This document shows, one piece after another, positions 1 through 7,900 of a DNA stretch of 39,736 nt. A model generated the notes under the pieces. It did no database searches and was not told the DNA's origin. It saw only the letters and a program-made list of their open reading frames with translations. A program made the translations under genes and the position numbers. This DNA is from a virus: the IMG/VR virus record IMGVR_UViG_3300044695_001732, positions 1-39,736 of that record; one strand, 5' to 3'. Position 1 is the first letter of the stretch. Every line of letters begins with the position of its first letter.

Positions 1-155
1 AATGATTCCAGTTGTGCTGGTTCCGTTTGATGCGTTGGCATTCAATGGTGCGCGTGGTGTCTCAATGAAACGAACCGACTCAAAAGTGCCGATTTCGCCA
101 TTGTAGATACCTGCTGTGTCCACGTTGACGTGAGGTGCATTCCATGCAGCGTTAC
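1..155. repeat. Terminal direct repeat, left copy (matches 39582-39736)
   Basis: Bases 1-155 match 39582-39736 with two differences: base 127 is G here and A at 39708, base 139 is A here and G at 39720. The repeat lies wholly inside the capsid gene. A repeat of this size at contig ends usually means an assembler closed a circular or circularly permuted molecule. Because both changes are silent, it looks like two strain variants meeting at the assembly joint rather than a true packaged terminal repeat. Confidence 0.93.
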
Positions 156-744
156 CGGTTTCACGACGAAGATCGTATGAAACGTCTGGGTGAATGTAAC
201 CCATGTAGTAGCCGTTGAATGTTGCAACGTTTGCTGAACGCAAAGCTGCTGTCTGCTTACGAACATCGTTTGCAGTCAAAATTGCGTCAACCTTAACCGA
301 CTCACGGCTTGTTGGAACTGCTGCGCCACCCGTAGCGTAAGCCACGTTTGTGCCTGCACCCAAAACTGCTTGAACAACTGTGTCGATCGAAAGACCAGCG
401 TTGTAGCCAATCAAGTTTGCGGCAGTTGCATCAACATCAAGGAACGCTGTTCCACGAAGTTTTGCAGTTGTCTGAACGGTGTTACCGTATTCAGCAAGAG
501 TTACAGTTACTTGGCTGTCACCCATTGTTGCAGGGGTGAGGTCCGAAGTTTCGGTGAGTGTTGAGGTAGCTGCTGCCAATTCGGAGAAAATCGTGAAGAT
601 CACCGAAGAACCAGGCATAGCCTGATTGGTTGCTTGGACATCTGCTGCTTGGTCAAACAACAGTTCTGAACGGAGAGCGAAATACGCTAACCGGTCGTAC
701 GCCGCCTGGTCGACACTGAGTGAACTTGCTTGTGTAATTGCCAC
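1..744 (-). CDS. Major capsid protein, N4-gp56-like (N-terminal 248 codons; runs off the window start)
   Basis: Forms the icosahedral head shell. The frame opens at GTG 744 (first residues VAITQASSLSVDQAAYDRLA) with AAAGGA about seven bases upstream, and stays open to base 1. Through the 155-base end overlap it continues in frame into 39581-39357, giving 322 residues in all. The joined protein has the layout I associate with N4-gp56 family capsid proteins: a bundle of Ala-rich helices, a TSDLTP segment, a central YYMGYIHPDV stretch, then EIGTFESVRFIETPRAP and a C-terminal RRIEGASSIG. It directly follows the scaffold-like gene, the usual capsid order. Family assignment is by motif memory, not by search. 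The two base differences between the end copies (127 and 139) are third-position and silent. Confidence 0.85.
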   Translation of the reverse strand, partial: MAITQASSLSVDQAAYDRLAYFALRSELLFDQAADVQATNQAMPGSSVIFTIFSELAAATSTLTETSDLTPATMGDSQVTVTLAEYGNTVQTTAKLRGTAFLDVDATAANLIGYNAGLSIDTVVQAVLGAGTNVAYATGGAAVPTSRESVKVDAILTANDVRKQTAALRSANVATFNGYYMGYIHPDVSYDLRRETGNAAWNAPHVNVDTAGIYNGEIGTFESVRFIETPRAPLNANASNGTSTTGII

Positions 745-795
745 TATGTTTCCTTTGGGGTAGCCCCAGAAGGTAGTGCGCCTACTGGAGAGTGA

Positions 796-1248
796 TTAGT
801 ACTTTTCTGCTTCTGCTCTAGCCTGAGCCAGTAAAGCCATCACTTCATCTGCGGATTTAGCGTTGTTAAAACGCTGCACATAATCAACCGGTGCATCACT
901 TGTCTCGCCTGCACGACTGGCCTGAGCCACCCGATTCCATGCCTGCTGTTCGGCAGCCACTTCTTTTTTCTGTGAAGGTATGAGACTTGCTTCTTCGGCT
1001 GCTGCACGGATCGCTTCGGCTGTTAGCTCACCGTCGTAGCCTTTAACGAAATATTTGGCTGCTGCTGAATCAGGATCAACTCCTGCTTTAACAAACGCCA
1101 ACTCTCGTTGGGCTGCTTCGGCTTCTTTGGCTTTCGCCTCAAACGCCTTGACCTGTTGCTCCAATTCACGCATTCTGGCGCGTACTGGATCTTTCCGTGC
1201 TGCTTGGTCTTGTGCTTCATCCTCAAACTCAAAGTCTGACTCTGACAT
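796..1248 (-). CDS. Putative capsid scaffolding protein
   Basis: 150 residues, strongly charged and Ala/Glu/Lys-rich. It has an acidic N-terminus (SESDFEFEDEAQDQ), a heptad-like helix at about residues 22-55 (RARMRELEQQVKAFEAKAKE) and a second helical part ending AQARAEAEKY. It starts at ATG 1248 with AAGGAG upstream and ends 51 bases before the capsid start. Size, coiled-coil character, acidity and position immediately upstream of the major capsid gene fit a scaffolding protein that templates procapsid assembly and leaves afterwards. No protease gene is adjacent and no protease motif is seen. The role is inferred from context; the sequence itself is low in diagnostic motifs. Confidence 0.65.
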   Translation of the reverse strand: MSESDFEFEDEAQDQAARKDPVRARMRELEQQVKAFEAKAKEAEAAQRELAFVKAGVDPDSAAAKYFVKGYDGELTAEAIRAAAEEASLIPSQKKEVAAEQQAWNRVAQASRAGETSDAPVDYVQRFNNAKSADEVMALLAQARAEAEKY

Positions 1249-1399
1249 GACCCACTCCTTCTGCCCACACTCTGACCGGAGGGTTCAGAATGGCTGCAAA
1301 TCTCACCCCTTTTAACGCATCGAAGACGGGGGGCTTCCGATGGGTGTTCTGTTGAACACTCTCAGTATACACACACCCACTGTCGGTGAGTCAAGTACC
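1249..1399. other. 151-bp gap before the scaffold gene, with a short palindrome
   Basis: No gene is seen. The gap contains a 6-bp stem, GTGTTC/GAACAC with loop TGTT, at 1344-1359, next to an alternating GT/AC stretch (1367-1379). No T-run follows on the minus strand, so it is not a standard intrinsic terminator. It may be an mRNA processing or partial termination signal between the 374-residue virion protein and the highly expressed scaffold/capsid pair, or carry a capsid promoter, but I cannot pick out convincing -10/-35 boxes. Confidence 0.4.
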
Positions 1400-2524
1400 C
1401 TATTCGGCTGTGCCAACCGACAGTCTTGTTGCACCAGAAGTTTCACCTTGTGTACGAGCAAACCCACCACCACCAGCAAACTCACCTACACGGCGACGAC
1501 GACGCTTCTCTAGTTCTAGTGTTGAACCTGTGTCTATACCAAACGCTCCAGTAACAATGTCTTGTTGGCTTAGGGCGGTTTCGCCACTTAGTGTTGTTTT
1601 GAGTTCTCCAAGTTTGCCTACGTCTTGGAACGCAGACATGATTTGTCCTTCAGAGAAACCACGGTTAGCAAGGTCTTCGTAAAGGGTTCTGGCTTCGTCT
1701 GAGGCAAGGTTTACGCCACCTTGTTCCACGGCGCGGGCCGCAATATTGGCTGCTTGGGCTTGACGAATAATTTGTTTGTTTTCGATTATCGGTTTGGCGC
1801 GTGTTGGATCTATAAAGTATGCAGCAAGATCTGATTTGGTTACCCCGTACAAAGATTCCATTTGACGTGTTACTTCTGGATCGGCGTTGGCTACAGCATT
1901 GTAGCCTTTTTCAATTCGTTCTTGTAGTTCGCTTGGCGCAATGTCTCCCTCAATAAATTTGGCAAAGTCTTCTTCTGGGTTGTCATAGAAGTTGTCTGGT
2001 AGACCGTTGGAACGCAACGTGGCTTTGTACGAGTTTTCTAAACCAATGTATGTTCCTGGGCTTAGTTCTGGAAGCTTGTTTTTAAGTCTGGCAGCATTGG
2101 CTGAAAACCGCTTTTGGTATTCTGGACGGTCTTTGATCATTGCCACAAACATGTCTTGGTTTGCGTTTACCAGTTTGTCTGAAGCAATGAGTTCATATAC
2201 AAATGGGGTAAGTGAGTCAAGTTTGTAGTCGGACAATGTTTTTGCTAAAAGAACGCGTGCATCATCTTTTGCTCTTGCTTTGTTAAGTTCTGTTTGTTGT
2301 TTTTGAAATTCGGTGTATGGATCCAATGGGGTAACTTTTGTAGTGGTATCCGTGGTATCGGTAGTATCAGTGGTGCTTGATGTAGTTGCTTCACTGCTAG
2401 TTAATAAACTGTTTCGGTAGTTGTATTGTGCGTCACTAGCGGCTTGTAGTTCTTCTTGCGACGGAACATCAATCATTGGTCCTGGACCTGGACCAGTCCA
2501 GTTGGGGTCACGCATCATTACCAT
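1400..2524 (-). CDS. Putative internal virion protein, 374 aa
   Basis: Not assignable to a named family by eye. It has a Pro/Gly-rich N-terminus (PNWTGPGPGP), a Ser/Thr/Asp low-complexity linker at about 45-62 with TDTTDTTDTT, a long helical Ala/Glu/Lys-rich body, and an odd tail: a run of five Arg (LEKRRRRRVGEF) followed by AGGGGFARTQGE. A basic C-terminus of this kind could contact DNA. The start ATG (2524) overlaps the upstream stop as TAATG, so it is translationally coupled; nearby in-frame ATGs at codons 3 and 4 are alternatives. It lies between the large ejection-type genes and the scaffold gene in the head block, hence the call as a virion or internal-head protein. Confidence 0.6.
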   Translation of the reverse strand: MVMMRDPNWTGPGPGPMIDVPSQEELQAASDAQYNYRNSLLTSSEATTSSTTDTTDTTDTTTKVTPLDPYTEFQKQQTELNKARAKDDARVLLAKTLSDYKLDSLTPFVYELIASDKLVNANQDMFVAMIKDRPEYQKRFSANAARLKNKLPELSPGTYIGLENSYKATLRSNGLPDNFYDNPEEDFAKFIEGDIAPSELQERIEKGYNAVANADPEVTRQMESLYGVTKSDLAAYFIDPTRAKPIIENKQIIRQAQAANIAARAVEQGGVNLASDEARTLYEDLANRGFSEGQIMSAFQDVGKLGELKTTLSGETALSQQDIVTGAFGIDTGSTLELEKRRRRRVGEFAGGGGFARTQGETSGATRLSVGTAE

Positions 2525-4143
2525 TATTGAACCTTTCCAAAGGTACGAGCAATCATTGTTGCCGTATCCAAAGCCTGCGAATTAGCAGCCTTAGTGTACT
2601 GCCAACCATAATCGGCGTTAGTTTTTAGCATGGTTTGCCAATCACCCAAACTCATCAACGACGGATTGCCAGCAGCATCCTTGCCAGAGAACGCCACCCG
2701 ATACTGGGCATCTGCCATATTAATTGTTGTGTCATCCTTTTCAAGAATGGTTCCAGCCGTAGCCGCATACTGATCCGAGATTGCCTTAACGCTTACACCC
2801 TGATCAATAAGTTGTTTTAACGCTGGATACATTGTTGATGTCAAAGCACGCGCTTCGCGTTTAACATCTTCCAATGTAATTTCACCAGTGGCGTAACGCT
2901 TAATAGCATTTTTGTCCGGTGCTAGCAGATAGTCATTGTAAATTTTGTTTACGTCTTGACCGACCTTTCCTGCTTCGATACGCGCAATAACAGACGTACG
3001 ATCAGCGGTTGGGTCAGCGTTATAAACGTATGAATAGATAGCACGTTTTTGCTGCTCGTTTGTGTAACCGTTGCGGGCAGATTCTCTGGCAAGGTTAAAC
3101 AGTTCTTGATCGCTTAAACCTGGCGTATCCCCGTTTTGACCAAAGTTTCCGTATGTTGACCTAATCAAATCAAGTTGATCCGAAACTGATTTATTTTGAT
3201 CTGCCATAGTTTTAGCGTCAAATGCTTTTTGGGTTGAGTTAGTTTTTAATCCGTACGCGGTTTTGCCAAGTTCACGCGCAAATACTGACAGTCCAACATC
3301 TCCGTACTTAAACCATTGTTCTTCCATTGCGCGTTGAAACACTTGTGTGACATCATCGCCATACATTGGATCTGTCAAGTATTGAGCGTATTGCGGATAC
3401 TCGGCAATGAACCGCTCTTTCCAATCCGAAGAAAGCCCTGGTTGTTTTACTAATTCCTGTCGAATTGTTTTACGGTTTTCAGGTGTGTCTGGTAAACCAC
3501 GCAGTTCTAGTTGTGCAACAATCTTGTCTACGGATACTGCACCTTTTGGAACCACTATTTTTTCAGAAATTATTTTGTCTGTTATTACTGTTGGTTTATC
3601 TGGAGCAAGTCCTTCGGCATACGCCCTAGATTCTGCTGGGGTTAACACACGACCAGGTGTAGCAGTTGGTGTTTCGGCTTGCTCGTCAGCAGGAACAAAA
3701 CCGCCGTCCGTGGTTGGTTTAATAATCCTTGGTAGTTGAAGACCTGCTTCATCAGCATTGTTATACGCGCTATTTAAATTTGTGCCCGCCTCTTTTAGTT
3801 TGTCTCTTGTGCTGTAGCCTTTTGCTAATCCTTTACTGCTTGGATTTTTATTAAATTCTTTTAAGGCTTTTTCATATCGGCCTTCAAAAATTCCTACTTG
3901 TTTTTTTGCAAAATCTTGGGCATTTTTTGAACCAGTTTCAGTTAAACCTTGGGTTCTTTTTAACTTGTCACGTTCGCCTGTTAGGTCGGTAAGGGTGTCG
4001 TCGGCGTTGTTACGCTTTATAAGTAAAGCATCATAATCTGAGTCGCTCAATTTTGGGTTGGCTAACTGCGCATCCAAATCATCAACGAGCGTTTTTGCTG
4101 CGGCAACTTCTTTTTCAAGTTCCTCTATAGTTTTTTCTTCCAT
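2524..4143 (-). CDS. Putative internal virion protein, coiled-coil N-terminus, 539 aa
   Basis: The first ~90 residues are a strong coiled coil (EELEKEVAAAKTLVDDLDAQ ... GERDKLKRTQ). A variable Pro/Thr-rich link follows (about 165-185, with ETPTATPGRVLTP), then a helical C-terminal half with regular Tyr/Ala patterns. There are no catalytic motifs or membrane segments. It sits in the unbroken series 10002-1400 of four genes with 1-2 base gaps or overlaps, downstream of the 1687-residue protein. In podoviruses this place is taken by internal core or ejection proteins, which is my inference here; a scaffold role is possible but less likely given length and position. Confidence 0.6.
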   Translation of the reverse strand: MEEKTIEELEKEVAAAKTLVDDLDAQLANPKLSDSDYDALLIKRNNADDTLTDLTGERDKLKRTQGLTETGSKNAQDFAKKQVGIFEGRYEKALKEFNKNPSSKGLAKGYSTRDKLKEAGTNLNSAYNNADEAGLQLPRIIKPTTDGGFVPADEQAETPTATPGRVLTPAESRAYAEGLAPDKPTVITDKIISEKIVVPKGAVSVDKIVAQLELRGLPDTPENRKTIRQELVKQPGLSSDWKERFIAEYPQYAQYLTDPMYGDDVTQVFQRAMEEQWFKYGDVGLSVFARELGKTAYGLKTNSTQKAFDAKTMADQNKSVSDQLDLIRSTYGNFGQNGDTPGLSDQELFNLARESARNGYTNEQQKRAIYSYVYNADPTADRTSVIARIEAGKVGQDVNKIYNDYLLAPDKNAIKRYATGEITLEDVKREARALTSTMYPALKQLIDQGVSVKAISDQYAATAGTILEKDDTTINMADAQYRVAFSGKDAAGNPSLMSLGDWQTMLKTNADYGWQYTKAANSQALDTATMIARTFGKVQ

Positions 4144-4144
4144 G

Positions 4145-4939
4145 TTACGCTCCTAACGATTTCTGAAACCATTCGCCAAGGGTTGCTGCACCTTCGACCT
4201 CGGCTTGTTTGGGATCAGCGGAATATACCTTTTGGGTAATTGCATTCATTAGCGACGCTGGTTGTACCGCAGTTCCAGACGCGTTTGCGTATGCGGCGGT
4301 TTCACCTTGGATCTCTTTAACAATTCGTGCCTTAACTTCTGGTGACAGGATACGACCAAGATACTTTAAGGACAACTGATCGGTAACAGGATTGATGTCG
4401 TTTGGGTTGTCAACAGTAATCTTTTTTCCACCGCCGGAACCAGTGGCGTATTTGCCAAAGTTGGTTACCATGTAATCAAGCGCAACGTCGTATGTTCGAC
4501 CCATTGTGTTTGCTTGACGCAGCACAAGACTCATAGCCTTAATGTCTGTATCCTCAATACCAAGTCGTGATGGTTTGTAATTGGCTGTGCCACCTAAACC
4601 TTTTGCTACTTCGCCCAAAAGTATTGCACGATCTTCTGCACTTAAACCAGAAAGAATGTTTTCTGCGTCAATCAATTCGTCATATCTGCCAAGTGCTTGA
4701 CCAGTGCGAAGATCAATGTCAAATTGGTTATCTGCCGTAACTCGATTTGAGCCAGTGTAATCAACAATTGATTTTGTGTTGCTCATCGCTGGTATGCGAC
4801 GGCTGCCAGAATAGGCAATAGGATTTACTGTGCGTTTAGGGGCACCAACGGCAACGGTTCCACCAGCGATGTCTCCTGGTTGGGTGTTTGCCAACGCATC
4901 CGAACCAGCGGTTTGTGAATTGTCTTTATCGCTAGCCAT
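4145..4939 (-). CDS. Putative internal virion protein, 264 aa
   Basis: The Ser/Thr/Gly-rich N-terminal ~75 residues (ASDKDNSQTAGSDALANTQ) look disordered. A helical middle (YDELIDAENILSGLSAEDRA) follows, with a glycine loop (GSGGGKK) near 172. There is no recognisable domain. The ATG at 4939 overlaps the last base of the stop of the 1687-residue gene, and the next gene starts two bases after this one stops, so all are one transcript. Its place between two long coiled or helical proteins suggests a small member of the same internal core or ejection set, or a head-tail joint part. The function is not shown by sequence. Confidence 0.55.
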   Translation of the reverse strand: MASDKDNSQTAGSDALANTQPGDIAGGTVAVGAPKRTVNPIAYSGSRRIPAMSNTKSIVDYTGSNRVTADNQFDIDLRTGQALGRYDELIDAENILSGLSAEDRAILLGEVAKGLGGTANYKPSRLGIEDTDIKAMSLVLRQANTMGRTYDVALDYMVTNFGKYATGSGGGKKITVDNPNDINPVTDQLSLKYLGRILSPEVKARIVKEIQGETAAYANASGTAVQPASLMNAITQKVYSADPKQAEVEGAATLGEWFQKSLGA

Positions 4940-7900
4940 TAGTTTTGCTCGTATTGCATAAGTTCAGCCTGTAGTTTCTGCTCAAAGACACGTTTAAATT
5001 CTGGATATTTAGCAATGAGCGCATCGCCAATACTAGCAAGGTAGTCGCGAAGAGGTGCTGTAGCGCGAGACTTGATCGTCAAATAACCAGCCTGGCCTGC
5101 TTGCGCTAGCACTTCATCACGTTTCTTCAAATAGATTTTGGAAGCAATAGCAACTTCGTTGTTTGCCACTTTTGGATCTGCTATCAACTGCTTTAAGTTC
5201 TCAACAAACGTTGGAAACTCAGAAGGATCAAACGAAGCAATCTCTGGGAACCCAGGCAACTCTGCGTGCAACGCTGCTCGATACGAACGAAGCCAGGTGC
5301 GTTGTTCTGAGGTTGGGTATGCCCCAAACTTTAGGCGGGCTGCACGGAACTTGGCTGAACCAACCATAAGTTCAGACTGGTCAAGAATTTCTCGTGCCGT
5401 TAAACGTGATCGGTCGCCACGGTCAATCTGTTTCTTCCATACAGCAAAAGAGAAATCGCTTTCTCCTTCGGCAAGGAATCCAGCCACGCCTTTGTACTGT
5501 GCCATCAACTCTTTGTTGTCGTTTGCCCATGCTTCAAATGCGTCGGTTGGGGTAAGTCCGCCAATTTCGCTACGGCTTTTACCAGAAATGTAAAGCATCA
5601 TGTCGTCGCCAAATTGCTCTAAGAATTCTGGTACAGCGTTATCGTAACTTTTTGCTTGAAGGTCTTGGAACTGTTTTACAAGTTGTGACATGTAAACATC
5701 ACCCTCATCGCTTTTTACTTCAAACTTTACGGTTCCCGCAGCTGGTCCGAAGAATTGGTTTACTGCCCTAAATATTGATAGAATTTTTGCTTTGCCTTTA
5801 GCATCGTTTAGCAACTTCTCGCGTTGTATTGGATCAGCCGTGTTGTAGTCCCCTGTTGCGTATAGCGCGCGAACAGTTTCTACATAAGTTTGGGCGTACT
5901 GTGTTTGCATTTTCTCTGGATCTGCCCTTAATGCGTCAAATGTTTTACGCAAGTAACCTGGAGCAAAATCGGTAAGACCGCTTCCTGGTGTTCCATAAGG
6001 AAGAAACACTCTCCTAAATTCGTTTTCTTTTGGAACAAACGGCAAGATGGTGTTTGCTGCAATCTGTCCAACTGGTCCAAGTGCTGGCATGTAGGTTAAA
6101 CCAACAGAAAGTCCTTTGATTGGGGCGGTAAGCGGGGCCGTAAGTCCAGTAAATACGCGCGATAATTTGTCAGACATTGGATAGTTAAAGTTGTATTGCC
6201 CTGTTTGTGGGTCTTTGTAAAAGAAACCAGTGCCGTCGTTTTCTAGGTCAACTTTGGTTGCACCAGTAAATACGCGTTCAACTTTACGGATGTTGGTTGG
6301 GTCATCCGCAATTTGTTTTACATATTTTGTGATGACTTCTCGCCATGCTGCACCAAACGGAGCAAGGATTCGCATAGTGTCTTCTAGGTTTGTTTTTTCC
6401 GCTGCATCAAACAACAGATCTTTCATAGATTTTAGAGAAACAATTTGGGCGTACTTATCCAACTGTTGAACAGTTCCAACACCAGTTGCTTTACTTTCTT
6501 TTGCCAACAATCGAGCAAACTCTTTACCGCGTGGGTTACCACCAATGTAAGCGCTTTCGGTTATCCCCAAGCGTTTTGCCCCGTCGCGAATGCTTTGAAC
6601 CATTGTTTGAAATTCTTTTTGCGATAGCAAGTCAGCATTTTCTGTTGCGTACTTGTAGTAGTACTGACGATAAATAGGGGATTTCTCAAGTTTTTCCATG
6701 GTTGATCCGACAATTGTTCCAAAGAATACGTTTGTAATGTCTTTCCATTTGGACATAACTCGACCCAAGTTGTCTTTGTCTGCCATATTTTGACGCACCA
6801 TATATCCTGTTTCGGCAGGAATTAATTCATTGGCTTGGTTATCAACGCTGTTGTAAATTTTGTTAATTACATCAATTGCTTCGTTATCGTATGGTTTTCC
6901 ACGAACCATTTCGTTACCGCCGCTTGGAACCCATGCAGTGCGTTCTTTGTGAATACGCATTGTGTCCCACACTTCGCGTTCAGCGGTAGTTCCGTCTACG
7001 CGAATCATGCGTTGTGTTTTTCTTACACCTGTAACAACTAAGTCATAACCTTCGTTTTTTGGACCAGCAATAATTGAGCCAACTCCTGGTTTGCCTTCCA
7101 TTGAAATAACTCTTTTAGAAATTGCTTCGCCGTCTATGGTGTCAACGTTTGGCATGACATCGTCAATAAACGCCCTAGATGCTCCAGGCTCAATAACTGG
7201 AACACGGTTGTGCATTGCCATAACAGATAGTTCTGGTGTGTTTTTCCATTTTTCAATTCGACCACCAACTTCTGGAGTTAACCATTCTGTTAACAATTCT
7301 TCGTCGTTTAAACCTTTTCGTGTTTTTAGAACAGTGGCACGGCCGTTGTCAAGTCCAAATCGTGGACCGTCTTTAGCAATAGCCAAAAGTTCTCGGCGCA
7401 ACTGTGGATTTTTTTCTAAATCACTAAGTGCTTTTTTGACGTCATATGTTCCATCTTTAGCAAACTGCACAAATCCTTGACGCACTTCTGGGGATTTATA
7501 CAACATTCTTAATTGGTCTAAAATTCCGTATGTATGCGCTTCTGCGTTTTGTAGCCTAGAAACGTTTACATAGTCTCCAGTTGTAATTACTTTTTCTGCG
7601 GCGTTGGTTGGGTCACCAGTCCATCTTGAAGTGTTTCTGGCTACAGCATCAAACCAGCCTTCTTGCTGTTTAAAATTTAATCCGGTAATGTCTTCGGCGC
7701 CACGTTTGTTCATAACCCACGAATAAAATGCAATTGGGTTGTTAAACATTCCCGATAGGTTTCTGTCACCAGAAAGCGCAACGTGGAATTGTCCGTCCAT
7801 TAAGTTACGAACCAAATATCCAGGGTTAAGCAAGGTCAATGGTTTCCATAAATCGTTTTGCAACCATTCAGCCATATCAACAATTGCCCGAGCATCACCT

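Noticed and set aside
1344-1359. SOS/LexA box of actinobacteria
   Set aside because: The sequence is GTTC-N4-GAAC, the reverse order of the GAAC-N4-GTTC box.
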